64,000 nucleotides of DNA from Paraburkholderia bannensis NBRC 103871 (GTDB lineage Bacteria > Pseudomonadota > Gammaproteobacteria > Burkholderiales > Burkholderiaceae), in contig NZ_BAYA01000012.1 of assembly GCF_000685015.1 (NCBI RefSeq), positions 1 through 64,000 on the forward strand. Reading direction: 5' to 3'. Made by a program: the position numbers and the translations under genes. Positions 8,298 to 18,300 of this stretch are shown here, one piece after another (positions within the stretch are counted from its first letter, which is position 1; the number at the start of each line of letters is the position of its first letter). The notes below the pieces were generated by a model. It was not told the DNA's origin. It made no database searches and saw only the letters and a program-made list of their open reading frames with translations.

Positions 8298-8341
8298 TCA
8301 ACCTGACCAGATGATAGTACCAAGTTGACCAGATTTCAAAG
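8298..8341 (-). promoter_or_regulatory. Promoter and repeat operator of the Phd-PIN-patatin operon
   Basis: On the minus strand a -35-like CTTTGA (8336-8341) and -10-like TACTAT (8314-8319) are 16 bases apart. Two 13-base direct repeats, CAACCTGACCAGA at 8299-8311 and CAAGTTGACCAGA at 8321-8333 (plus-strand reading), are spaced 22 bases and flank or overlap the -10. Their outer parts also form an imperfect inverted repeat. This is the layout expected for antitoxin autoregulation. Confidence 0.55.
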
Positions 8342-8397
8342 TTTCGCACGGGGTCGGATTCCCTGCCCGCAGCCCTTCTCGCGACGCCCTCTTTGGC

Positions 8398-9243
8398 TTA
8401 CTTCAGCAGCACGCGCGCGTGATGCGCGAGGTGGTCTTCGATAAAGCTCTGGATGAAGAAATAGCCGTGGTCGTAGCCCTCGTGGCGACGCAGCGTGAGC
8501 GGCTGGCCGGCGGCGGCGCAGGCGGCCTCGAACACGTCCGGGTTGAGCTGGTTAGGCAGGAACGCATCGGCCAGGCCCTGATCGACGAGGATGCCTTCCT
8601 CGAACTTGCGCACGGCCTTGCCGACCAGTTCGCTTGCGTCGTACTGCTTCCACGCTTCGCGGTCGTCGCCCAGATAACCCGAGAACGCCTTCTCACCCCA
8701 CGGGCAGCGCGTGGGCGCGGCGATGGGCGCGAACGCCGACACCGAGCGATAGATCGCGGGATTGCGCAGCGCCAGCGTGAGCGCGCCATGGCCGCCCATC
8801 GAATGGCCGAAGATGCCCAGGCGCTCGCCGTCGATGGGCAGGTTCGTGGTGACCGCTTCGCGCAGTTCGTCGCGTACGTAGCTGCCCATGCGCCAGTGCT
8901 TCGCCCACGGCTCCTGCGTGGCGTCGAGATAAAAGCCCGCGCCCACGCCGAAGTCCCACGCATCGGCCTCGCCCGGCACGTTCGCGCCGCGCGGGCTGGT
9001 GTCCGGCGCGATCAGCGCGATGCCGTGCTGCGCGGCGAAGCGCTGCGCGCCCGCCTTGATCGGGAAAGTTTCTTCCGTGCAGGTCAGGCCCGCGAGGTAG
9101 AACAGCCCAGGCACCTTCTGCGCGCGCGCCTGCGGCGGCAGGTAGACCGAGAAGCGCATCGGCAGGCCGATCGTTTCGGATTCGTGTTTGTAGATGCGCT
9201 GCACGCCGTCGTAGCAGGCGTGTTCTTCAATCAGGATCAGCAT
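8398..9243 (-). CDS. fghA: S-formylglutathione hydrolase
   Basis: This cytoplasmic esterase-D-type hydrolase splits S-formylglutathione into formate and glutathione, the second step of glutathione-dependent formaldehyde detoxification. It has 281 residues, the usual size. The nucleophile is Ser148 in GHSMGG, the general base is His259 in GYDHGYFF, and the acidic residue is near 221-226. The conserved LTCTEETF and DTSPRG motifs are present. The ATG at 9243 follows GGAGAAACC; the open frame continues upstream into the xylulokinase region but that part has no family similarity. The partner dehydrogenase gene (adhC/frmA) is not adjacent in this window; the upstream neighbour is xylB, 46 bases away. 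Confidence 0.93.
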   Translation of the reverse strand: MLILIEEHACYDGVQRIYKHESETIGLPMRFSVYLPPQARAQKVPGLFYLAGLTCTEETFPIKAGAQRFAAQHGIALIAPDTSPRGANVPGEADAWDFGVGAGFYLDATQEPWAKHWRMGSYVRDELREAVTTNLPIDGERLGIFGHSMGGHGALTLALRNPAIYRSVSAFAPIAAPTRCPWGEKAFSGYLGDDREAWKQYDASELVGKAVRKFEEGILVDQGLADAFLPNQLNPDVFEAACAAAGQPLTLRRHEGYDHGYFFIQSFIEDHLAHHARVLLK

Positions 9244-9289
9244 GGTTTCTCCGTGATTACCGTGTTCGTTGTTGTCGATGGCGCTTAGC

Positions 9290-10774
9290 TCAGGCGGCGG
9301 GGAACCACGTCCGCACGCGGCCATAGAGATCGATGAAGCGCGCGTAGCGCTGTGCCAATGCGGCGTCCTCGCGCGGCTGCGCGACGCGCGTCGCGGCGGG
9401 CGCGAGCGCCGCGAGTTCATCCATGCGCCAATGCCCGCAGGCCACGCCGCCAAGCAGCGCCGCGCCGCGCGTGGCCGCGTTCGGGCAATCGATGGCGTCG
9501 AGCTGCGCACCCAGCACATCGGCGAGCAGTTGCCGCCAGCGCGGATCCACCGAGCCGCCGCCCGCGAGCTTGAGCGTCGCGATGGGCGCATCAAGCGCGC
9601 CGTTTTCTTCACTGATGCGGGCTTCGCGCAGCGCATCGAGGCCCGCGCGCAACGCGAAGGCCACGCCTTCGAAGGCCGCGCGCATCAGCATGCCGCGCGT
9701 GTCGCCGATGCCCGCGCCGAGCCAGCCGCCACGCGCCGACGGATCGAGCCACGGCGAGCGCTCGCCGCTCAAATACGGCAGGAACGCGAGCGTGGGCGAC
9801 GGCGGCGCGGCAAACGCGTCTTCATAAGCCTGCGCCCAATCGTAGGCAAGCCAGCCACGCGCCGCTTCGAGCGCGACGCCCACGTTCTGCATCGCGGCCA
9901 TCGCATACCAGCCGCCGCTTGCGGATCGATAGCGATGCAGGCCGCGCCGCGCAGGCGGCGTCGTGCGCGCGGTGACGAGAATCTGGCCGCCCGTGCCGGT
10001 GGTGAGCAGGGCGTCGCCGTCTTCATGCAGGCCGCTGCCCAGCGCCGCGCAAGGCGTGTCGCCCGCGCCAGTCGCGAGCACGACGCCCGCAGGCACGCCG
10101 AGCGCACGCGCGGCGTCGGCTGCGAGCGTGCCGCTCGCAGCGCCCGATGCCGCCAGCGGCGCGAACCAGCGCGCGGGCAAGCCCAGCCGCTCGATCAAGG
10201 CGAGATCCCACCTGCCATCCGGCGCGGCAAGCGCGGTCGCGCAGGCATCCGAGGGATCGGCGACGAACGCCTCCTGCGCCGCGCCCGCGAGACGCACGCG
10301 CAACCAGTCCTTCGGTTGCAGCGCCCAACGCGCACTAGCAGCGGTCGCCGATTCGTTTGCCAGCAGCCAGCGCAGCAACGGCCCGGCCATGCCCGGCGCA
10401 ACAGGATTCGACGCCGCGCCTTCGCTGTCGTCCTGCCACGCATCGAGCAGCGCATGCGCGCGCGTGTCGGGCCACAGCATCGCGGGACGCAGCGCGCGGC
10501 CCGCCGCATCGGTGAGCACGACGCCGTGCATCTGCCCGGAAAAGCCAATCCCGCGCACCGCCGCGCGTTCGTCTTCGGGCAAGCGCGCGCAGGCTTCGAT
10601 CAGCGCGCGCCACCAGCGCTCGACATCGATTTCGGCCCAGCCGGGCTGAGGTGTATCGAGCGTATAAGCGACGCTCGCGACGGCGCGCTCGACGCCCGCC
10701 TCATCGACGAGCGCCACTTTGAGCGAACCAGTGCCAAGATCGATGCCGAGAAAGCGGGTCTGCGATGCGTTCAT
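9290..10774 (-). CDS. xylB: Xylulokinase (FGGY family)
   Basis: This kinase phosphorylates D-xylulose to xylulose 5-phosphate, feeding the pentose phosphate pathway. It has 494 residues. The N-terminal FLGIDLGTGS phosphate loop, the GIGFSGQMHG substrate motif, the catalytic-Asp region ATGAGDTPCAAL and the TTGTGGQILV ATP-binding motif are all typical. I choose ATG 10774; a TTG at 10783 adds only three residues. In polyol operons of this group a xylulokinase processes the ketose made by arabitol/mannitol-type dehydrogenases, so it may serve the polyol operon at the left edge even though 6 kb separates them. It is followed closely by fghA. Confidence 0.92.
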   Translation of the reverse strand: MNASQTRFLGIDLGTGSLKVALVDEAGVERAVASVAYTLDTPQPGWAEIDVERWWRALIEACARLPEDERAAVRGIGFSGQMHGVVLTDAAGRALRPAMLWPDTRAHALLDAWQDDSEGAASNPVAPGMAGPLLRWLLANESATAASARWALQPKDWLRVRLAGAAQEAFVADPSDACATALAAPDGRWDLALIERLGLPARWFAPLAASGAASGTLAADAARALGVPAGVVLATGAGDTPCAALGSGLHEDGDALLTTGTGGQILVTARTTPPARRGLHRYRSASGGWYAMAAMQNVGVALEAARGWLAYDWAQAYEDAFAAPPSPTLAFLPYLSGERSPWLDPSARGGWLGAGIGDTRGMLMRAAFEGVAFALRAGLDALREARISEENGALDAPIATLKLAGGGSVDPRWRQLLADVLGAQLDAIDCPNAATRGAALLGGVACGHWRMDELAALAPAATRVAQPREDAALAQRYARFIDLYGRVRTWFPAA

Positions 10775-11393
10775 GCGAAGCAATGGAAGTGAGGTTTGAG
10801 AGCACGCGCGCGACGCAACGAGGGCTGGATCGCGGCGGCCAGAACAGCCATGATAGCGATACCATTTGTCAGTCGCGAGCGCTCCGCGCAGACGATCTGG
10901 ACGACGGATTCACGCACGCCCGGATCGATGCCGATTCGACCCAGTTCGCACGCGTTCACAGCCTGTTCGCGGGTTAACCCGGTGGCTTGTCGCGCGATGC
11001 AAAATCGCTCACATGCGGAAAGCGAAATATAGATCATAACGGTGCGACCATGCCCGGCATGCCCCGCCGCGCTTCTTTCCGTTAGCGACAATCCGCCAAC
11101 CGTCTCGCGCACGCCATCGCGCAAACTCCACGCAAAAGCGCCGAAATCCTTTCCAGCGCCTGAAAAACAGCCCTAACGCCGCCTGACGGCGTCACGCACG
11201 CTCGCCCGCGACGCGCCGCAACATCGCCGCGCGCACCTCGCGAGGCCCGATTGCCCACCGATAAAACGCGCCGCGCGCCCCGCGCGCATATCGCCCCCGG
11301 AAAGCACGGAATAGTCCCCAGCGGTCTTGTTGCTTATTTTCGTCCCGCATACCTTGGAGGCCATATTCCCAAACGAAGATGGAGAGAGACGAC
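10775..11393. other. 619-base divergent intergenic region
   Basis: I see no supportable gene. Short open frames exist on both strands (for example a minus-strand frame with MIYISLSACERF near 11035) but none has recognisable similarity or a good ribosome binding site. The region should hold the promoters of xylB (minus) and of the purine permease (plus). The last 60 bases before the permease are AT-richer. Confidence 0.4.
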
Positions 11394-12851
11394 ATGCATC
11401 CCCAGGGTATCGAAAGGGAGCAGGCCCAGTCCCGACAGCGTGGCCGCGACCAGGTTCACCCGGTTGACGAGCGCCTGCCGTTCGGCCAGCTTCTCACGCT
11501 CGGCATTCAGCACGTGCTCGTGATGTACGCGGGCGCTGTTGCCGTGCCGCTCATCGTCGGCGGCGCCGTTGGCCTGCCGAAAGACCAGGTGGCCTTCCTC
11601 ATCAGCGCCGACCTGTTCGCCTGCGGCATCGCCACGCTGATCCAGACGCTCGGCCTGTGGATCTTCGGCATCCGCCTGCCCGTCATCATGGGCTGCACGT
11701 TCGCCTCGGTCGGGCCGATGATCGCCATCGGCACCAATCCGCAGCTCGGCATTCTCGACATCTTCGGTTCGACCATCGCGGCGGGCGCGATCGGCATTGT
11801 GATCGCCCCGCTGATCGGCAAGCTGCTGCGCTTCTTCCCGCCCGTCGTCGTGGGCACGGTGATCGCCGTGATCGGCCTCTCGCTGATGGAAGTGGGCATC
11901 AACTGGGCGGCGGGCGGCGTGGGCAATCCGCATTACGGCGACCCGATCTATCTCGGCCTCTCGCTGCTCGTGCTGATGCTGATCCTGCTCATCAACAAGT
12001 TCGGCCGTGGCTTCGTCGCCAATATTTCCGTGCTGCTCGGCATCGTCGCGGGCTTCGCGATTGCGCTGGCGCTCGGCCGCGTGAGCCTCGACGGCGTCAC
12101 GCACGCACCGTGGGTCGGCTTCGTCATGCCGTTCCACTTCGGCATGCCGAAGTTCCACATCCTGCCGATCGTGACGATGATGATCGTGATGTTCGTGACC
12201 TTCATCGAATCGACGGGCATGTTCCTCGCCGTCGGCGACATGGTCGAACGTCCGGTCGATCAGGCAACGCTCGTACGCGGCCTGCGCGTCGACGGCCTGG
12301 GCACGATGATCGGCGGCATCTTCAACTCGTTCCCGCATACCTCGTTCTCGCAGAACGTCGGCCTGATCGGCGTGACGGGCGTGAAGAGCCGCTATGTCTG
12401 CGCGATGGGCGGCGTGATCCTGGTGCTGCTCGGCCTGTTCCCGAAGATGGCGCAGATGGTCGCGTCGGTGCCGCCGTTCGTGCTCGGCGGCGCGGGCCTG
12501 GTGATGTTCGGCATGGTGGCCGCGAACGGCATCAAGGTGCTCTCGAAGGTCGATTTCGTGAAGAACCAGCACAACCTGTTCATCGTCGCGGTGAGCGTGG
12601 GCTTCGGCCTCGTGCCGGTGGTCTCGCCGCACTTCTTCGCGCAACTGCCGCCGGCGCTTTCGCCGATCCTGCATAGCGGCATCCTGCTGGCCTCGGTTTC
12701 GGCAGTGATCCTGAACATCATCTTCAACGGCGTGAAGAGCGAGCGCGCCGCCGAACGCGATATCCGCCGCGCCGGTCACGATCTCGAAGGCAGCCACGCA
12801 CACGGCGCGCCGGAAACCGGCCACGAAATGCAGCGCACCGCTGCGCACTGA
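11394..12851 (+). CDS. Xanthine/uric acid permease (NCS2 family)
   Basis: This is a proton-coupled nucleobase transporter of the inner membrane, 485 residues with about 12-14 hydrophobic segments. The NCS2 signature QNVGLIGVTGV, the preceding PHTSFSQ and the early QHVLVMYAGAVAVP motif place it with the xanthine/urate group (UacT, XanP, UapA) rather than uracil permeases. The ATG at 11394 has GGAGAGA 7 bases upstream and is preferred to the ATG at 11379. The C-terminal tail is hydrophilic and His-rich. It appears monocistronic with its own terminator. Choice between xanthine and urate needs transport data. Confidence 0.9.
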   Translation: MHPQGIEREQAQSRQRGRDQVHPVDERLPFGQLLTLGIQHVLVMYAGAVAVPLIVGGAVGLPKDQVAFLISADLFACGIATLIQTLGLWIFGIRLPVIMGCTFASVGPMIAIGTNPQLGILDIFGSTIAAGAIGIVIAPLIGKLLRFFPPVVVGTVIAVIGLSLMEVGINWAAGGVGNPHYGDPIYLGLSLLVLMLILLINKFGRGFVANISVLLGIVAGFAIALALGRVSLDGVTHAPWVGFVMPFHFGMPKFHILPIVTMMIVMFVTFIESTGMFLAVGDMVERPVDQATLVRGLRVDGLGTMIGGIFNSFPHTSFSQNVGLIGVTGVKSRYVCAMGGVILVLLGLFPKMAQMVASVPPFVLGGAGLVMFGMVAANGIKVLSKVDFVKNQHNLFIVAVSVGFGLVPVVSPHFFAQLPPALSPILHSGILLASVSAVILNIIFNGVKSERAAERDIRRAGHDLEGSHAHGAPETGHEMQRTAAH

Positions 12852-12941
12852 ACTCACCAGTCGCACAGATGGGCACACCGAGTCGACGCGAGAGGTGCCC
12901 CGACCGCGCATAGGGCGCGAGCCGGGGCCTTTTGCTGGTTT

Positions 12942-12971
12942 GGCGTCACGGGAAACCGTGACGCCTTTTTT
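12942..12971 (+). terminator. Rho-independent terminator after the NCS2 permease
   Basis: A perfect 10-bp stem (GGCGTCACGG and its complement) with a GAAA loop is followed by six T. It overlaps the stop codon of the convergent small membrane protein gene. Confidence 0.9.
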
Positions 12972-13185
12972 ATTTCAGGCCGAGCTTCTGGGTGCCGAAA
13001 TGCAGCCCCGCAACGCCCACCAGGAACGTCACGCTGGCGCGCCCGAACCAGACCCAGAAGTCGACATTGAGATCGAATACGTCGAACGCCCGACGCAGGC
13101 AAATGACGCAAAAGATAAAAGAAAGAATCCCGCCGAAAATCATGACAATGGGCACGATACGGCGGGTTCTGGACGTTTGGGACAT
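12970..13185 (-). CDS. Small membrane protein, 71 residues
   Basis: I do not recognise a named family. The sequence has two hydrophobic segments (about residues 11-30 and 44-62) separated by a short loop with RRAFDVFDLN, so it is probably a two-helix inner-membrane protein. The ATG at 13185 has GAGG about 11 bases upstream; a longer upstream frame exists but overlaps the neighbouring gene and is Arg-rich. It is 29 bases downstream of another small membrane protein on the same strand, and the two may work together. Confidence 0.6.
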   Translation of the reverse strand: MSQTSRTRRIVPIVMIFGGILSFIFCVICLRRAFDVFDLNVDFWVWFGRASVTFLVGVAGLHFGTQKLGLK

Positions 13186-13214
13186 GGTTTGAGCCTCGAC
13201 GGAATGCGCGCCCG

Positions 13215-13640
13215 TCAGGCCGCAATCGCGTGCGTCCTGGCCTCGGACGGAACCGCGCCGTTGTCCACGGCAGCGGCAACGAACACGAACTGCGTCATCA
13301 GGCACAAGAAGAAACCGAGCAGTTGCAGGCTGCGCCGGGCAGAGAAAAACGCGCTCTTGCCGCCCACGGTTTGCCGGAACTCTCCCACTCGCGCAATGAA
13401 CACCGAAGTCGTGACCGATTGCCCGACCGGGCCTTGCATGGCGGTGCGGCTGCCCTGCACGAACCGCGCAAGCAGACATGCGCCGATGAACGCCGTCGCG
13501 ATGTGAACGCCCGCCACCATGCCGGGCTGCACCACCCCGTCATGAACCTTGAATGGCCCCAGGTTCAGCCCCGCCGAGATTGCCGCGCACAGCAGGCCTG
13601 CCGTCCCCGTCGTCAACCATGATCTTTGTCGATTTGTCAT
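13215..13640 (-). CDS. Conserved-looking membrane protein, 141 residues
   Basis: I do not recognise this protein. It has four hydrophobic segments at roughly residues 10-30, 40-62, 70-85 and 105-128, which suggests a four-helix inner-membrane protein. It probably forms an operon with the 71-residue membrane protein that follows. The gap to the RND operon terminator upstream is about 80 bases. Confidence 0.6.
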   Translation of the reverse strand: MTNRQRSWLTTGTAGLLCAAISAGLNLGPFKVHDGVVQPGMVAGVHIATAFIGACLLARFVQGSRTAMQGPVGQSVTTSVFIARVGEFRQTVGGKSAFFSARRSLQLLGFFLCLMTQFVFVAAAVDNGAVPSEARTHAIAA

Positions 13641-13721
13641 TTTTTGCCCCGCGTCTGTGGCGGGCTCGAAGTCGCTTGCCAGAGCGTCCGTTCATTGGTA
13701 GCCAGCATTCTCGGCGCACTG

Positions 13722-13753
13722 CAAAAAAAACGCCACGGTCACCCGTGGCGTTT
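13722..13753 (-). terminator. Rho-independent terminator of the RND efflux operon
   Basis: On the minus strand an 11-bp stem (AAACGCCACGG and complement) with a 4-base loop is followed by a run of T, 46 bases after the stop of the outer-membrane protein gene. Confidence 0.9.
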
Positions 13754-13798
13754 GTGTTTCGAGGCCTGGTTCAAGCCTCTTGCAACGTAGCGCTGCGA

Positions 13799-15331
13799 TC
13801 AGCCTGCCGTCGCTGCCGGCGCCGAAGCCGCCGCCGGTGCGCTGGCCGAGCCGTAGTCGACCGGCGCGTCGGCCGGACGCGGCGTCTCGCCTGCGTGCTC
13901 GATCCAGCCGCCGCCGAGTGCGCGATACAGGTCGACGAGGTTGGTCAGGCGCGCAAGGCGCGCCGTGATCAGCGACTGCTGCGACGTGTACAGGCTCGTC
14001 TGCGCGGTCAGGACCGGCAGGTAGCTGTCCACACCGTTCTTGTAGCGCAGTTCCGACAGATCGAGGCTGCGCTGATTCGCGAAGGTGCTGCGCTCGAGCG
14101 CCCCGATCTGCTGATCGTAGGTGCCGCGCGCGGCGAGACCATCGGCCACTTCACGGAACGCCGACTGGATCGCCTTCTCGTAGTTGGCGATTTCGATGCG
14201 CTTCTGCACATTCGCGAGTTGCAGGTTCGCGATGTTCTGGCCGCCTTCGAAGATCGGCAGCGTGACCTGCGGCACGAAACTCCACGCCGCCGTACCCGCC
14301 TTGAAGAGACCGCCGAGCGACAGGCTTTCGGTGCCGAACGCCGCCGTCAGCGAGATCTTCGGGAAGAACGCCGCACGCGCCGCGCCAATGTTGGCGTTCG
14401 CCGCGAGCAGCGTTTCCTCGGCCTCCATGATGTCCGGACGCCGCGTGAGCAGGTCGGACGGCAGGCCCGCCGGAATGTCGGCGACGAGGTTCTGGCCGTC
14501 GAGCGGCAGGCCTTGCGGCAAGTCCGCCGGCAGCGGCTCGCCGATCAGCAGCACGAGTGCGTTTTCGGCCTGCGCGCGGGCGCGCATTTGCGCCTGCAGG
14601 TTGGCCTGGGCGTTCTCGACCACGGTCTGCGCCTGACGCAGGTCGAGTTCGGTGCCGGTGCCGGTGTCGAACTGCGCCTTCGTGATGTTGTACGAGTCCT
14701 GCGCCGTCTTGAGCGTCTCCTGCGTGACCTTCACGAGGTCGTCGTCGGAGAGCATCGTCAGGTACTGGTCAGCGACCTGCGAGACGAGCGAGATTTCCGC
14801 CGCCTTGCGCGCCTGGGCCGTCGACAGGTACTGCGCCAACGCCTGGTCCTTCAGGCTGCGGATACGCCCCCAGAAGTCGATTTCCCACGACGCCTGCAGG
14901 CCCACGTTGTAGACGCTGTACGGATTGTTGGCCGCGGTCTGCAAGTCCCTCGGCACCCGTGTGCGCGTGTCCGTGCCCACGCCGTTGATCGCGGGGAACA
15001 GATCGGCGCGCGTGATCTGATACTGCGCGCGCGCCGCTTCGACGTTGAGCACCGAAACGCGCAGGTCGCGGTTGTTCTTCAGCGCGATCGCGACCAGTTC
15101 CTGCAGACGCGCATCGACGAAGAAGTCGCGCCAGCCGATTTCGGTGGCCGTCGCGCCGTTGGCGCTGTGACCCGCCTGGCCGTTGCCGTCCGTCGCGCCC
15201 GGCTGCGTCGCGTAGACGCCGCCTTGCGGGAAGGATTGCGAGACCGGCGCGTCCGGCCGGTGATACCACGGCGCCATCGTGCAGCCCGCCAGGAGCGCTG
15301 CCGCTCCTGCAATTACGGATAGTTTATGCAT
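13799..15331 (-). CDS. oprB: RND efflux outer-membrane lipoprotein (OprM/OprB type)
   Basis: This is the outer-membrane channel of a tripartite multidrug pump, NodT/OprM family, 510 residues. The signal peptide ends in a lipobox LLAGC with the acylated cysteine at 17. Two duplicated outer-membrane-efflux domains of alternating alanine-rich helices follow. The ATG at 15331 lies one base after the stop of the pump gene, giving translational coupling; the longer open frame upstream overlaps that gene. The C-terminus is Ala/Pro-rich. The gene order regulator/adaptor/pump/channel matches the BpeAB-OprB efflux locus of Burkholderia pseudomallei; the symbol is given by that resemblance. Confidence 0.9.
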   Translation of the reverse strand: MHKLSVIAGAAALLAGCTMAPWYHRPDAPVSQSFPQGGVYATQPGATDGNGQAGHSANGATATEIGWRDFFVDARLQELVAIALKNNRDLRVSVLNVEAARAQYQITRADLFPAINGVGTDTRTRVPRDLQTAANNPYSVYNVGLQASWEIDFWGRIRSLKDQALAQYLSTAQARKAAEISLVSQVADQYLTMLSDDDLVKVTQETLKTAQDSYNITKAQFDTGTGTELDLRQAQTVVENAQANLQAQMRARAQAENALVLLIGEPLPADLPQGLPLDGQNLVADIPAGLPSDLLTRRPDIMEAEETLLAANANIGAARAAFFPKISLTAAFGTESLSLGGLFKAGTAAWSFVPQVTLPIFEGGQNIANLQLANVQKRIEIANYEKAIQSAFREVADGLAARGTYDQQIGALERSTFANQRSLDLSELRYKNGVDSYLPVLTAQTSLYTSQQSLITARLARLTNLVDLYRALGGGWIEHAGETPRPADAPVDYGSASAPAAASAPAATAG

Positions 15332-15332
15332 C

Positions 15333-18300
15333 TCAATGTCCTTCCTTGCCCGGGCCATCGCTGCGCTTGTCACCTTCGCCGCCTGCACCGCCATTGCCGC
15401 CCTGATCGGCGTCATGGTCGTGCGCATGGTGCTCTTCGTAGTGCCTGAGCGCCACATCCGGGTCTTCCTTCTCGCCGGCGAACTTCGCGCGGATCACCAC
15501 GAAGAACATCGGGATCATGAAGATCGCGAGGAACGTCGCGGTCAGCATCCCGCCGATCACGCCGGTACCGATTGCGTGCTGCGATGCCGAACCCGCGCCG
15601 TTACTGATCGCGAGCGGCAGCACGCCCAGAATGAACGCGAGCGAGGTCATCAGAATCGGCCGCAGACGCAGTCGGGCGGCTTCCAGCGCCGCTTCGACCG
15701 GGCCCATGGTGCCTTCCGCCTGGAGATCGCGGGCGAATTCCACAATCAGAATCGCGTTCTTCGCCGACAGACCCACGGTGGTCAACAGCCCCACCTGGAA
15801 GAACACGTCGTTTTCCAGGCCGCGCAGCGTCACCGCCAGCAGTGCGCCGAGCACGCCGAGCGGCACCACCATGATGACCGCGAACGGAATCGACCAGCTC
15901 TCATACAGCGCCGCGAGACACAGGAACACGACGAGGATCGAGATGCCGTAGAGGATCGGCGCCTGCGAACCCGACTGGCGTTCCTGGAACGACAGGCCCG
16001 TCCACTCGTAGCCGATGCCCGCGGGCAGCTTCGCCGCGATCTGCTCCATGGCCGTCATCGCCTGGCCGGTCGACTTGCCTGTGCTCGCCGCGCCCTGGAT
16101 TTCCACCGCGGAAATACCGTTGTAACGCTCAAGCTTCGGCGAACCGTACGTCCACTGGCCGGTCGCGAACGAGCTGAACGGCACCATCCCGCCCGACGTG
16201 TTGCGCACGTACCAGGTGTTCAGGTCGTTCGGCGTCATGCGGAACGGCGCGTCGGACATCACGTACACCTTCTTGATCCGGCCGTCGACGTCCAGGAAGT
16301 TGTTGACGTACGACGACGCCCAGCCGATCGAGAACGTATTGTCGACCGATGCCGCCGTCACACCGAGCGCTTCAGCCTTCTGGCGATCGATGTTGATCTT
16401 GTACTGCGGCGTGTCGTTCAGGCCGTTCGGACGCACGAGAGCCAGCGACGGATCCTTCGCAGCCATGCCGAGCAGCATGTTGCGCGCTTCCATCAGCTTT
16501 TCGTGGCCCACGCCACCGCGATCCTGGAGTTCGAAGTCGAAGCCCGAAGCCGTACCGAGTTCAGGGATCGACGGCGGATTCACCGGAATCACCATCGCGT
16601 CCTTGTAGCCCGCGTAGTGACCGAACACGCGGCCCACCAGCGCCTGGACCTTCTGGTCGGCGTGCTGACGTTCCTTGTAGTCCTTCAGGCGCACGAACAC
16701 GAGACCCGAGTTCTGGCCGCGACCCGCGAAGCTGAAGCCGTTCACCGTGAACGTCGACTCGACGATCGACTTCTCGTCGTTGAGCAGATAGTTCTGGATG
16801 TTGGCCAGCGTGCGCGCCGTGGTTTCCTGGGTCGAGCCCGAAGGCGTCTGCACGATCACGAACATCGTGCCCTGGTCTTCATCGGGCAGGAACGACTTCG
16901 GCAGGCGCACGAACAGGAAGCCCACCGCGACGATCACGGCCAGATAGATGATGAGCCAGCGGCCCGAACGCTTGATGACGTGGTGCACGCCGCTGTGATA
17001 CTTGTCGCGGCTCTTGTCGAACGTACGGTTGAACCAGCCGAAGAAGCCCTTCTTCTCTTCGTGATGGCCCTGCGGGATCGGCTTGAGGATGGTCGCGCAC
17101 AGCGCCGGCGTCAGGATCAGCGCGACGAGCACGGACAGCACCATCGCCGCCACGATCGTCAGCGAGAACTGACGATAGATGGCGCCGACCGAGCCGCCCG
17201 AGAACGCCACCGGCACGAACACGGCCGACAGCACGAGCGCCACGCCCACCAGCGCGCCGGTGATCTGGCCCATTGCCTTGCGGGTGGCTTCCTTCGGGCC
17301 TAAGCCCTCCTCCACCATCACCCGCTCGACGTTTTCCACCACCACGATCGCATCGTCCACCAGCAGGCCGATGGCGAGCACGAGGCCGAACATCGACAGC
17401 GTATTGATGGAGAAGCCCACCATCGCCATGATCGCGAACGTACCCAGCAGCACCACCGGCACCGCGATCGTCGGAATCAACGTCGCGCGCAGGTTCTGCA
17501 GGAACAGGTACATCACGAGGAACACCAGCACGATGCCTTCCAGCAGCGTCTTGATCACTTCCTCGATCGACAGGCGCACGAACGGCGTCGTGTCGTACGG
17601 GTACTTCACGACCAGACCGTGCGGGAAGTACTTCGACAGGTCGTCGATCTTCTGGCGCACCAGCTTCGCGGTCTGCAGCGCGTTGGCGCCCGTCGCAAGC
17701 TGAATACCGAGACCGGCGGTCGGCGCACCGTTGTACTTCGTGTCGAAGTTGTAGTTTTCGCCGCCCAGACCGATACGCGCCACGTCCTTCAGGCGCACCT
17801 GCGAGCCGTCCTGGTTCACCTTCAGCAGGATGTTGCCGAACTCTTCAGGCGTGTGCAGCAGCGTCGATTCGGTGATGGTCGCCTGGAACGACTGACCCGC
17901 CACCGACGGCGTGCCGCCCAGCTGGCCGCCCGCGATCTGCACGTTCTGCGCGGTGATCGCGGCCGTCACGTCGCTAGGCGTGAGGCTGAAGTTAGTGAGC
18001 TTGTTCGGATCGAGCCAGACGCGCATCGCGTACTGCGAGCCGAACAGCGTGACCGTACCCACGCCGTCGATACGGCTGACCGGGTCTTCGATGTTCGACG
18101 CCACGTAGTTCGCGAGGTCGTACTTGGTCATGCTGCCGTCTTCGGAGACGAACGCCATCACCAGCAGGAAGCTGCTGCTCGACTTCGTCACCTTGATGCC
18201 GAGCTGCTGCACCACCTGCGGCAGGATCGGCGTGGCGAGCTGCAGCTTGTTCTGCACCTGCACCTGCGCGATGTCCGGGTTGGTGCCCGCCGCGAACGTC

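Noticed and set aside
10771..11124. Minus-strand open frame of about 117 codons upstream of xylB
   Set aside because: No recognised domain, no good ribosome binding site, and it overlaps the start of xylB. It is noted only as part of the intergenic region.
11281..11393. Possible riboswitch or purine-responsive leader before the NCS2 permease
   Set aside because: Xanthine riboswitches occur before such permeases in related bacteria, but I could not recognise the conserved core here. A covariance-model search would decide.
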